Source of the DNA: Sulfuritortus calidifontis
Lineage (GTDB): Bacteria; Pseudomonadota; Gammaproteobacteria; Burkholderiales; Thiobacillaceae
Length of the DNA stretch: 64,000 bases
Assembly: GCF_003967275.1 (NCBI RefSeq)
Contig: NZ_AP018721.1
Coordinates: forward strand, 620,001-684,000
Direction: 5' to 3'
Positions 52,821 through 60,712 of this stretch are shown one piece after another. The notes under the pieces are model-generated. The model ran no database searches, was not told where the DNA came from, and worked only from the letters and a program-made list of their open reading frames with translations. The translations under genes were made by a program, and so were the position numbers. The first letter of the stretch is position 1. Every line of letters starts with the position of its first letter.

Positions 52821-52911
52821 GGCGGTCACATTGACGCCGTCGCATTCTGGACCTGTCTCAATCCGGTCGCCGCCATATCCCTTGGCCGAGCCGATTAGCT
52901 AGGAGAATCGC

Positions 52912-54099
52912 ATGTTCCGCGTCACGCAATTCATGCAGGAAATCCTCGATCCCAGGCCGATCGGGCCCAGGCGCAATCCGCCGGGGCCGGTGGTGATCTG
53001 GAACCTGATCCGGCGCTGCAACCTGACCTGCCTGCACTGCTATTCGATCTCGGCCGACAAGGATTTTCCCGGCGAATTGAACACCGCGGAAGTCTTCCGG
53101 GTGATGGACGACCTCAAGGCCTTCGGCGTGCCCGTGCTCATCCTCTCCGGCGGCGAGCCCCTGCTGCGGCCCGACATCTACGACATCGCCCAGCGGGCCA
53201 AGGCCATGGGCTTCTATGTCGGCCTGTCGAGCAACGGCACCCTGATCGACGAGACCAACGTCGACAAGATCGCGGCAGTCGGCTTCGACTACGTGGGCAT
53301 CAGCCTGGACGGCCTGAAGGCGACCCACGACAAATTCCGCCGCAAGCCGGGCGGCTTCGAGGCGGCGCTGGGCGGCATCCGCCTCTGCCGCGACGCCGGG
53401 GCCAAGGTCGGCCTGCGCTTCACCCTGACCCAGGACAACGCCCAGGACCTGCCCGGCCTCTTGGACCTGATGGAGGCCGAGCGGATCGACAAGTTCTATC
53501 TGTCGCACCTCAACTACGCCGGCCGCGGCAACCGCAACCGCAAGCACGACGCCCATTTTCGCACCACCCGCCAGGCCATGGATCTGATCTTCGATCGCTG
53601 CTGGCGCCATGTCCGCGCCGGCCGGCCGCTGGAGTTCGTCACCGGCAACAACGATGCCGACGGCCCCTACCTCCTGGCCTGGGCGCAGGAATACTTCCCC
53701 GAACGGGCCGAGCACATCCGGCAGAAGCTTTTGCAATGGGGCGGCAACGCCTCGGGCGTGAACGTCGCCAATATCGACAACCTGGGCAACGTCCACCCGG
53801 ACACCATGTGGTGGAACTATTGCCTGGGCAATGTGCGCGAGCGTCCCTTCTCCCGGATCTGGCCGGATGTCTCCGACCCGCTCATGGCCGGGCTCAAGCG
53901 TTCGCCCCGCCCGGTCAAGGGCCGCTGCGCCGCCTGCCGGCACCTGGCGATCTGCAACGGCAACACCCGGGTGCGCGCCTGGCAGACCACGGAGGATTTC
54001 TGGGCCGAAGACCCCGGCTGTTATCTCACCGACGAGGAGATCGGCCTTGTGGGATCGGAGGCCAGGCATCAGGGATCAGAGGTTGTCGTCACACCTTGA
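52912..54099 (+). CDS. nirJ: NirJ, radical SAM heme d1 biosynthesis enzyme
   Basis: A 395-residue radical SAM protein. The CNLTCLHC motif (cysteines 36, 40 and 43) binds the SAM 4Fe-4S cluster, and a C-terminal SPASM-like region has CAACRHLAICNGN and other cysteines for a second cluster. It converts didecarboxysiroheme by removing propionates to install oxo groups. AGGAG precedes the ATG at the right distance. The last residues (GSEARHQGSEVVV) look like translated simple repeat and are probably not part of the folded enzyme. Confidence 0.95.
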   Translation: MFRVTQFMQEILDPRPIGPRRNPPGPVVIWNLIRRCNLTCLHCYSISADKDFPGELNTAEVFRVMDDLKAFGVPVLILSGGEPLLRPDIYDIAQRAKAMGFYVGLSSNGTLIDETNVDKIAAVGFDYVGISLDGLKATHDKFRRKPGGFEAALGGIRLCRDAGAKVGLRFTLTQDNAQDLPGLLDLMEAERIDKFYLSHLNYAGRGNRNRKHDAHFRTTRQAMDLIFDRCWRHVRAGRPLEFVTGNNDADGPYLLAWAQEYFPERAEHIRQKLLQWGGNASGVNVANIDNLGNVHPDTMWWNYCLGNVRERPFSRIWPDVSDPLMAGLKRSPRPVKGRCAACRHLAICNGNTRVRAWQTTEDFWAEDPGCYLTDEEIGLVGSEARHQGSEVVVTP

Positions 54100-54113
54100 T
54101 AAGAATCCATACA

Positions 54114-55661
54114 ATGAAACCCATCACCCTACTTGCACTGCTGGGCATCCTGGCCGGCAGTTCGCATTCCGCCCTGGCCGCCCCCAACCCTGAGAAACTC
54201 TACGAAACCTGGTGCCAGGGTTGCCACGGCGCCGGCCGCCTGGGCGGCACCGGGCCGGTGCTGCTGCCGGAGAGCCTGTCCCGGCTGAAGCGGGCCGACG
54301 CCTTCAAGGTCATCGCCGACGGCCTGCCCGCCACCCAGATGCCGGGCTTCAAATCGGCGCTGTCCGAGGGCGAGATCCAGGCGCTGGCCGACTGGATCTA
54401 CACCGAGCCCGCGGTGAAGCCGAAATGGGAGGCGGCCGACATCGAGGCCAGCCGCATCGTCCACAAGGAGGCCCTGGACCTGCCGGCCAAGCCGGTGTTC
54501 CAGGCCGACCCCATGAACATCACCCTGGTGGTCGAGCACGGCGACAACTCGATCACCGTGCTCGACGGCGACAAGATGGAGCCGATCACCCGCTTCGCCA
54601 CCCGCTATGCCCTGCATGGCGGGCCGAAGTTCACCCAGGATGGCCGCTTCGTCTTCTGGTCCACCCGCGACGGCTGGGTGACCAAGTTCGATCTGTGGAA
54701 CCTCAAGGTGGTGGCCGAGGTGCGCGCCGGCATCAACACCCGCAACGTCGCCGTGTCGTCCGACGCCAGATACGTGATGGTGGCCAACTATCTGCCGCAC
54801 ACCCTGGTCGCCCTGGACACCCGCGACCTCTCGCTGGTCAAGGTCATCCCGGTGGTGGGCAAGAACGGCAAGACCTCCCGCGTCTCCGCCGTCTACGACG
54901 CCCGGCCGCGCGCGAGTTTCATCGCCGCCCTGCGCGACATCCCGGAGGTCTGGGAGATCCCTTACGACGGCCGGCCGGTCTACAAGGGCATGGTCCACGA
55001 CTACAAACTGAAGGAGGCGATTGCCGAGCCGGGCCCGTTGCCGGTGCGCCAGATCGAGCTGACGGATTATCTCGACGATTTCTACTTCGACCAGGACTAC
55101 AAGCTCATCCTCGGCGCCTCGCGCAGCAGCCCCAAGGGCCAGGTCGTCCACCTCGACGCCGGCCGCAAGATCGCCGACCTCGACCTGCCCGGCATGCCCC
55201 ACCTGGGCTCGGGCATCACCTGGCAGTATCAGGGCCGGCCGGTCATGGCCAGCCCCAACCTCAAGGAAGGCCTGATCTCGGTGATCGACATGAAGACCTG
55301 GCAGACGGTCAAGCAGATCAAGACCGAGGGTCCCGGCTTCTTCCTGCGCAGCCACGAGAACACGCCCTATGCCTGGGCCGATGTCTTCAGCGGGCCGAAC
55401 AAGGATGTCATGCAGGTGATCGACAAGCGCACTTTGGAGATCGTGGCGACCTTGAAGCCAGAGCCGGGCAAGACCTCGACCCACGTCGAGTTCGACCGCT
55501 ATGGCAAATACGCCTTGGTCTCGCTCTGGGAGCAGGATGGCGCCTTGATCGTGTATGACGCCGCCACCCTCAAGGAGATCAAGCGGCTGCCGATGAAGCG
55601 TCCCGTGGGCAAGTACAACGTCTGGAACAAGACTCGGCTGTCGGAGGGCACCAGTCACTAA
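54114..55661 (+). CDS. nirN: NirN, cytochrome cd1-like heme d1 carrier/dehydrogenase
   Basis: A 515-residue periplasmic NirS-like protein. A signal peptide (about residues 1-23, ending ALA) precedes a cytochrome c domain with CQGCH (34-38) and MPGFKSAL, then a d1-type propeller. NirN acts in the last step of heme d1 maturation or its delivery to NirS. It lacks the NirS-type N-terminal extension. It is the last gene of the cluster, 14 bp after nirJ, and converges on the operon at 55678 with 16 bp between the stops. Confidence 0.93.
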   Translation: MKPITLLALLGILAGSSHSALAAPNPEKLYETWCQGCHGAGRLGGTGPVLLPESLSRLKRADAFKVIADGLPATQMPGFKSALSEGEIQALADWIYTEPAVKPKWEAADIEASRIVHKEALDLPAKPVFQADPMNITLVVEHGDNSITVLDGDKMEPITRFATRYALHGGPKFTQDGRFVFWSTRDGWVTKFDLWNLKVVAEVRAGINTRNVAVSSDARYVMVANYLPHTLVALDTRDLSLVKVIPVVGKNGKTSRVSAVYDARPRASFIAALRDIPEVWEIPYDGRPVYKGMVHDYKLKEAIAEPGPLPVRQIELTDYLDDFYFDQDYKLILGASRSSPKGQVVHLDAGRKIADLDLPGMPHLGSGITWQYQGRPVMASPNLKEGLISVIDMKTWQTVKQIKTEGPGFFLRSHENTPYAWADVFSGPNKDVMQVIDKRTLEIVATLKPEPGKTSTHVEFDRYGKYALVSLWEQDGALIVYDAATLKEIKRLPMKRPVGKYNVWNKTRLSEGTSH

Positions 55662-55677
55662 GCCCGGGCCAGCATAG

Positions 55678-56112
55678 TCAGGGGTGCGCCGTCGGCACGT
55701 CTGACAGGGCGGCCGGGGCGTATTTCTCGGTCTGATCGAGTGCCTGCAGCAGCAGCTTGCGCAGTCGATGGCGCGAGATGGCCAACCCGATGAGCTTGCC
55801 GGTCAGGCCGCAAAAAAAGAAGGCCGCAGCACCCAAGACAAGATGCGCCCATGGGCTGTATTCAGCGCCCCAATCGGAATGGGTGGCGACCGCGGCATAG
55901 ACCCCGGCGGCTGCGATTGCCGTCGCGGCACCTGCTCCGCAACCGCAGGCGATGATCAGGCGGTTGCACTGTTTGCTTAGGCGATCGTTTTCTTCGTCGG
56001 GTAGATGAGAGAGGGCAAAGCGTACCTTGGAGAGCGGGTTGCCCTGGCTGCCTGGTGGTTGTGCCACCAAGGCAGCCAAGGCTTCCCGGCTATCGATCAG
56101 GCGCAGGGTCAC
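55678..56112 (-). CDS. Unknown membrane protein, third gene of the metzincin operon (144 aa)
   Basis: A 144-residue protein that I do not recognise. The N-terminal ~50 residues are hydrophilic. Two hydrophobic helices follow (about residues 51-75 and 88-112), the first rich in Ala/Gly with CGCG, and then a basic tail (SRHRLRKLLLQALDQ). It starts three bases after the upstream gene, so it is part of the same operon. A holin-like, anchor or export role could be imagined for such a layout; none is shown. Overall composition matches coding DNA of the region. Confidence 0.7.
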   Translation of the reverse strand: MTLRLIDSREALAALVAQPPGSQGNPLSKVRFALSHLPDEENDRLSKQCNRLIIACGCGAGAATAIAAAGVYAAVATHSDWGAEYSPWAHLVLGAAAFFFCGLTGKLIGLAISRHRLRKLLLQALDQTEKYAPAALSDVPTAHP

Positions 56113-56115
56113 CGG

Positions 56116-56565
56116 TCAAAGATAGATGTGGTTGTCGGAAAGATCGGCCAGTTCCTCGCGCAGTCCCTGGAGCAGCGGCCCCATGAGCGGATCTTTTTCC
56201 GCCTCGCGCAGCCAGACCTTTACTTCCGCGCCGGGGGCGCCTTTCTCGCCGAATTGCCAAACCACGATCGCTTCGTCCGGGATGCCCGGGCGGGAGGGGA
56301 ACTTGCGGTCCCAGTTGAACTGGCTGGCCTTCAGCAGCAGGTCGATCGGGTCATGGTGTTTGAGCGTGCCGGTGTAGTGGGTGGGCAATTGCTTGGCGGT
56401 TTCCACAGCGCCCCTGATCTTGCCCAGCCATTCAGCGGTGACGTGGCCGTCGCCTGCCAGGGTCATCCGGGTCAGGCCATGCTCGGACAGCATGTCGCCG
56501 ACCTCGATGGTGATTTGGTAGTTCTCGGGGTGCGTCTTGTCAAAGATCGGTCTTTGGTTCGTCAT
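56116..56565 (-). CDS. Unknown soluble protein, second gene of the metzincin operon (149 aa)
   Basis: A 149-residue soluble alpha/beta protein (MTNQRPIFDKTHPENYQITI...). A strand pair RMTLAGDGHVTAEW is followed by a helix, then AIVVWQFGE and EVKVWLREAE strands, and a C-terminal helix that ends LADLSDNHIYL. The general layout recalls small inhibitor-like partners (emfourin-like) encoded beside metalloproteases, but I cannot confirm homology. GGAG lies ten bases before the ATG at 56565. It sits 14 bp after the metzincin-like gene and 3 bp before the membrane protein gene. Confidence 0.7.
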   Translation of the reverse strand: MTNQRPIFDKTHPENYQITIEVGDMLSEHGLTRMTLAGDGHVTAEWLGKIRGAVETAKQLPTHYTGTLKHHDPIDLLLKASQFNWDRKFPSRPGIPDEAIVVWQFGEKGAPGAEVKVWLREAEKDPLMGPLLQGLREELADLSDNHIYL

Positions 56566-56579
56566 GATCGGTCTCCTGA

Positions 56580-57605
56580 TTAACTGGCCTGATAGGTGCA
56601 GCAGGTACGATTGGACAGCCAGTTGGCGAAGCTCGCATAGTGCCGCGCCAGGACGGTGCCGGTCTGCGAATTCTGCATGATGCTGCCGTCGCTGGTGACA
56701 TTGCGGTCGGGGCAATTGCTGTCGGCATACTCATCGACGTTGCCGAACATATGCCCGGCCTCGTGCGCGGCCGTGCCGCCGGTGCTGTTGACGTACCAGT
56801 TGGTCATGTCGGCACGTCCGGAACCGGGGTGCACGATCACCGTGTGGTGCGCATTGTTGTCGACGAATTGGACATCCACATTCACGGTGTACTGCTCGCA
56901 GGTGCATGAGCCGCCGGTCATCCTCAAGCGGAATTGGCCAGACCAGGCGGCCTCGATGGCGGGTTCCCAACGTGCCCGTACCGTTGCGATATCGGCTGCG
57001 CTGACCCCCTCGTCCGCGACCAGGCGGATGCGCAGGGTGATGTTGAGCCGGCAGTTTTCGGTGTCGAGATCGGCCCGATAGGCGCTGGTCCAGCCGTAGA
57101 CACACTCGCTCTTCAGTTGCCAGAATTCGTTGGGCGCCAACAGTCGTCGCAGGCTGCAGTAAATCAGGCACCAAGTGTCAAGCACGAAGGCCCAGGTCCG
57201 GCAGACCAGGGTGGTGACGATCACCCACAGCGTGCACACGACGGTGGTGACCAGGGTCCAAACTCGGCAGACGGTGGTGGATACCCAGGTCCAGGCGTCG
57301 CAGACCGTCTTGGTCACCCAGGACCAGGCTCGGCAGACGGTGGTGGATACCCAGGTCCAAGCCAGGCAGAGCCAGCGGAAGATGACGATCCAGTCCGAGC
57401 ATTCCTGGATGCGCTCCGTTTCCCAGCGGTCGCATACTTGCTCGGTCTCGGTATGCGATTGGGTACAGCGTTGCTCCCAGGTGGTTTCCCAGTTGTCGCA
57501 GCGTTGCGCTTGCTCTGTGCGCCAGTTGCGGCATTCGGCCCTTTGCTGGGTTTCCCATTCCAGGCAGTGTCTTCTCGCCCTGCCTGCGGTGTCTTTGCAA
57601 GCCAT
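56580..57605 (-). CDS. Protein with fourteen 11-residue Cys-x2-Trp repeats and a C-terminal metzincin-like domain
   Basis: A 341-residue protein starting at the ATG at 57605 (GGGAG six bases upstream). Cysteines occur at 3, 14, 25 and every 11th residue to 146 (14 in a row). Trp follows three residues after most of them (17, 28, 39, 61, 72, 83, 94, 105, 116, 127, 138). The first half of the repeats is charged (ETQQRAE, RTEQAQR); the second half is hydrophobic and Thr/Val-rich (TWVSTTV, SWVTKTV) and could enter a membrane. After residue ~165 comes a domain with HEAGHMFGNVDEY (His281, Glu282, His285, probable third ligand Asp291) and a likely Met-turn (SIMQNS), the metzincin pattern. No signal peptide is seen. 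I know no described function. Confidence 0.85.
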   Translation of the reverse strand: MACKDTAGRARRHCLEWETQQRAECRNWRTEQAQRCDNWETTWEQRCTQSHTETEQVCDRWETERIQECSDWIVIFRWLCLAWTWVSTTVCRAWSWVTKTVCDAWTWVSTTVCRVWTLVTTVVCTLWVIVTTLVCRTWAFVLDTWCLIYCSLRRLLAPNEFWQLKSECVYGWTSAYRADLDTENCRLNITLRIRLVADEGVSAADIATVRARWEPAIEAAWSGQFRLRMTGGSCTCEQYTVNVDVQFVDNNAHHTVIVHPGSGRADMTNWYVNSTGGTAAHEAGHMFGNVDEYADSNCPDRNVTSDGSIMQNSQTGTVLARHYASFANWLSNRTCCTYQAS

Positions 57606-57970
57606 ATCGATCTCCCATGTGTGATTGCTATGAATAAAGCGGGGTCGAGCGCAGCGTCTTGCCACGGCAGATTGTGCGATCTCTCCCTTCCTTTGGCATT
57701 TGCCCGATTGCTTCGGGTTCTTCATGCCTTGCGGCAGCATAAGTGATCGATGGATATCGATGCGCCGGAGTGTGGGGTAAGCCAAAGCGCGCAGGCCGAG
57801 GTGGCGGCGCAGGCCAAGACGACGATGGCGGTCTCCCATGCTTGTTGCGGCTTCATGTGGGGTGGCCGCAATCTGCTGCGTTTATAACCGCTTGAGGCAG
57901 TTCTGGGAAGAAATTTTTGTTCCCGACCGGCATGATCGGGAATTTGGGACGATGTTTCCTGGGCCGAGGT
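57606..57970. other. 365-bp spacer upstream of the repeat-metzincin gene
   Basis: No convincing protein family here. It holds a weak 44-codon minus-strand frame (57722-57856), a 45-codon plus-strand frame without a ribosome-binding site, and a small inverted repeat (57920-57926 with 57936-57942) after the nitronate monooxygenase-like gene that lacks a U run on that gene's strand. The promoter of the metzincin operon should lie here, but I could not pick a clear -35/-10 pair or an FNR-type box. Confidence 0.5.
57722..57856 (-). CDS. Possible small membrane or lipoprotein-like peptide (44 aa)
   Basis: A 44-codon frame starting MKPQQAWETAIVVLACAATS, with one hydrophobic stretch (about residues 9-26) and several cysteines. 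It is upstream of, and on the same strand as, the repeat-metzincin gene. No ribosome-binding site is visible, and nothing supports translation beyond the hydrophobic N-terminus, so it may be chance. Confidence 0.25.
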   Translation of the reverse strand: MKPQQAWETAIVVLACAATSACALWLTPHSGASISIDHLCCRKA

Positions 57971-59218
57971 TCACTCCGGCAGGGCGATCTTGCCGTCCTT
58001 GCTGAACTGGTAGTCCTTGAAGATATGCTCGGCGGTCAGGATCTGGTAGCTGCCGTCCGCCAGTTTGCGCGTGGTGTCCTTCAGCCGGTAGGTGTAGTGG
58101 CCGCAGGTCCAGCAGTCGAAGTTGCGCATGTGGGTGCACAGGCAGGTCTTGTCGTAGACGTGGATCTCCTTCGCGCCCGGATGCGCCGCCACCTCGCGGT
58201 AGTAGGCATCGATGTAGGCGCAGTGGCCGTTGGCGTCGAGCAGATAACCATAGGCCTCGCAGTTGGGGCGGATGCCGGCGCCGATGGCCGGGCAGTTCTT
58301 CAGCATGCGCATCGGGTAGCCGGTGGGCGAGACGCCGTTGACCACGATGTCGTCCTCGCTGGCCTTGAAGTATTCCTGCTGCACCTTCTCCGGCAGGCCG
58401 CATTCCTGGGCCACGGTGAAGCGGGTGGCCACCTGCACGCAGGCGGCGCCGTTTTCCAGAAAGCCCACGGCATCGCTGCCGGTGAAGATGCCGCCGGCCG
58501 GTATCACCGGGATGTCCAACTGTTCCTGCTTGAGATAGGCGATGACCTCGGCGGTGATGGTGGCGAGATCATACTTCCACCAGTCATCCAGGCCGAAGCC
58601 CAAATGGCCCCCGGCCAGCGGGCCTTCGACCACGATGAAGTCGGGTAGGCGCTTGAGCCGCGCGTTCTTGCGCAGGAACAGCTGCAGCGCGCGCAGCGAG
58701 GAGACGATGATACCGAGCTTGGCGTCGCGAAAGCGCGGGTGGTCCTCGATCAGGGCGAACGAGCCCAGGTGCAGGCCGGCCGACAGCGTGATGCCGTCGA
58801 TGCCGGCATCCAGCGCGGCCGACAGGCGCACCTGCAGGGTCTCGCGCGGGGCGTTCATGGTCAGTTTTTCCATGCAGTTGATGAAGATCATGCCTTCACC
58901 CCGCTTGGCCTCCATGGTCCGGCCCACGTGCAGGCGGGTCGCTTCCTCGATCTGGCCGAGGTCGAACTTGACCGCCGACTTGTCGATGTTGGCGACGTTG
59001 TACTTGTACTGCTTCTGTTTTTCCTTGACGAAGCCGGTCTTGAACCGGCGGTCCGACACGGTCGAGATCATCGCGTCGGAGATGTGACCGACGCCGCCCA
59101 GGCGGGCCGCTTCCAGGGCCAGTTCGGCGGTGGAGATATCCACCCCCATGCCGCCGATCATGATTGGCACCAATTCCCGCTTGCCGAAGCGCAGGCGGAA
59201 GTCATCCACACATTTCAT
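57971..59218 (-). CDS. Nitronate monooxygenase-like flavoprotein with Cys-rich C-terminus
   Basis: A 415-residue TIM-barrel FMN enzyme of the 2-nitropropane dioxygenase family. Typical motifs: PIMIGGMGVDIS at the N-terminus, FIVVEGPLAGGHLGF (phosphate/flavin site), VIPAGGIFTGSDAVGFLENGAACVQVATRF. The last ~110 residues are unusual: they contain about eight cysteines (CPAIGAGIRPNC, GHC, TCLC, and CWTC) that could bind a metal or Fe-S cluster. It lies next to nnrS in a nitrogen-oxide region, but a role in nitronate or NO metabolism is unproven. Confidence 0.82.
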   Translation of the reverse strand: MKCVDDFRLRFGKRELVPIMIGGMGVDISTAELALEAARLGGVGHISDAMISTVSDRRFKTGFVKEKQKQYKYNVANIDKSAVKFDLGQIEEATRLHVGRTMEAKRGEGMIFINCMEKLTMNAPRETLQVRLSAALDAGIDGITLSAGLHLGSFALIEDHPRFRDAKLGIIVSSLRALQLFLRKNARLKRLPDFIVVEGPLAGGHLGFGLDDWWKYDLATITAEVIAYLKQEQLDIPVIPAGGIFTGSDAVGFLENGAACVQVATRFTVAQECGLPEKVQQEYFKASEDDIVVNGVSPTGYPMRMLKNCPAIGAGIRPNCEAYGYLLDANGHCAYIDAYYREVAAHPGAKEIHVYDKTCLCTHMRNFDCWTCGHYTYRLKDTTRKLADGSYQILTAEHIFKDYQFSKDGKIALPE

Positions 59219-59332
59219 TGCTTGTTCAGTCCAGAGTCGAAAGCGTTAGCCGGCCGGTGCGGGCCCGGCCGTAAAAAAACCAACATGATACAGGAGGCGG
59301 GCTTCTTGCACCGGGATCGCGCAAATGGCCCG

Positions 59333-60571
59333 TCAGCCCGGCTTGCCATCGGCACGCGGGCGCCAGTAATAGGGGGCGTAGCGCCAGGCCCAGCCGCCGA
59401 AGGCGATCAGCCAGATCACTGCGGCCAGCGAGGCGATGCGGTAGGGGGCGATGTCGGGCAGGAGGTCCGGCAGCAGGCGGACCAGGGCGGCGGCCTGGAT
59501 CAGCCAGAATAGCCACCAGGTCAGGCGGTCGGCCTCGAGGGCGTGGCCGGAGTGGCCAAGGCTGACCCGGGAGGCCATGCCGATCAGCATGGAGCCGAAA
59601 AAGCCGATGCCCAGGGCGTGCAACGGGCCGAAGCCGCCGGTCCAGGGCCAATCCAGCCACAGTCCCAGGGCGCCCAGGGCCGACAGGCCGAAGGCCAGGG
59701 TGGCCCAGACGAAGGCGATATGCAGCATAGCCAGGAGGCGCACGTGCAGGCTGCGGGCGATGCCCCAGCGCAGGGTGAACCAGAGCGCGATGGCGGCCAG
59801 CGGCAGGTCGGTCAGCCAGGTCAGCGGCGAGAGCCCCGCCGTTTCCAGCAGGGCGTGGCCCAGGCTGGCGGCGAGCATGGCCCAGAGCAGGCCATAGGGC
59901 CGGATCATCACGTAGTTGCTGACGACGCGGCTGGTGAACCACGGAATCATGCGATGGCAGACGGTGAGGAAGACCGGCGTGAGGAAGCCCCAGACCGCCA
60001 GGGCCTGGGCCAGCATCAGCCAGGCGGGCTGTTCCAGGTGCAGCCAGGCCAGAAAGGCTAGATCGCCGGTCACCCCCGTCAGGATCGCCAGGCAGATGGC
60101 CCAGGCGTGCCGGCGGTCGTCAACCGTGGCCTTGACCAGGCTGTGCCAGAGGGCGGCCAGTGCCACCGCCATGCCCAGGGCATGCAGCGCGACGGCCGTC
60201 GCCGCCAGCGGCAGGTGGTAGATGCCCGGGTAGAACAGGGCCGCGCCGGCGGCGAGCGGCAGGAAGCTGCCGACATAGGCGGCCGGCGGGATTTTGCTGC
60301 TGTTCAGCCAATTGGGCACCGCGGTGAAGGCGAAGCCGAAGATGAAGAAGGGGAAGAAGCCGTAGAGCATCAGCCAGGCATGGGCCGGTGCCGGTGCCAG
60401 GGCGGTGACCGGCAGGGCGAGCGGGCCGATGCCGGATTCCAGCTCCAGCAGCCACCACACCATGATTGCTACACCCTGCAAGGCGCCGGGCAGGAACATC
60501 ACCCGGTGCGGGGCGGCGCTGAAGGTTTGCCAGAGCACGGATAGAAAAGGGCGGGAATGAGGTGCGGCCAT
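59333..60571 (-). CDS. nnrS: NnrS family membrane protein
   Basis: A 412-residue heme-copper membrane protein with about 12 helices. Features: AAPHRVMFLPGALQGVAIMVWW, HAWLMLYGFFPFFIFGFAFTAVPNWL, and VFLTVCHRMIPWFTSRVV, all typical of NnrS, including the histidines thought to bind heme. NnrS protects cells from nitrosative stress by reducing formation of iron-nitrosyl complexes. Family assignment is firm. An FNR/DNR-type palindrome lies 27 bp before its ATG, closer than expected for activation from a class II site, so either the start or the promoter mode needs care. Confidence 0.92.
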   Translation of the reverse strand: MAAPHSRPFLSVLWQTFSAAPHRVMFLPGALQGVAIMVWWLLELESGIGPLALPVTALAPAPAHAWLMLYGFFPFFIFGFAFTAVPNWLNSSKIPPAAYVGSFLPLAAGAALFYPGIYHLPLAATAVALHALGMAVALAALWHSLVKATVDDRRHAWAICLAILTGVTGDLAFLAWLHLEQPAWLMLAQALAVWGFLTPVFLTVCHRMIPWFTSRVVSNYVMIRPYGLLWAMLAASLGHALLETAGLSPLTWLTDLPLAAIALWFTLRWGIARSLHVRLLAMLHIAFVWATLAFGLSALGALGLWLDWPWTGGFGPLHALGIGFFGSMLIGMASRVSLGHSGHALEADRLTWWLFWLIQAAALVRLLPDLLPDIAPYRIASLAAVIWLIAFGGWAWRYAPYYWRPRADGKPG

Positions 60572-60597
60572 GTTAGCGGTGTTTGCTTTCGATAGGA

Positions 60598-60611
60598 TTG
60601 ATGCGGGTCAA
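60598..60611. promoter_or_regulatory. FNR/DNR-type box between nnrS and the diguanylate cyclase gene
   Basis: A palindrome TTGAT-GCGG-GTCAA. It lies 27 bp upstream of the nnrS ATG on one side and about 101 bp before the likely diguanylate cyclase ATG on the other. Its distance to the plus-strand gene resembles the ccoN and nirJ boxes, so it may serve that gene, nnrS or both. Confidence 0.7.
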
Positions 60612-60712
60612 TGCCTTCCAAAATAGCTGAGCTGGCCCACGCATTCTATTTGAAGGCCGATAGGCTTGGCTTATGCTTAAAAATTGAAGATCAGATAACG
60701 AATATCCGCCCG

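Noticed and set aside
57750-57890. 45-codon plus-strand frame in the 365-bp spacer
   Set aside because: No ribosome-binding site, no motif and antisense to another weak frame; probably chance.
59251-59277. GC-rich inverted repeat followed by A7 between the nitronate monooxygenase-like gene and nnrS
   Set aside because: The homopolymer is on the wrong side for a terminator on the strand of both flanking genes, and the stem is imperfect.
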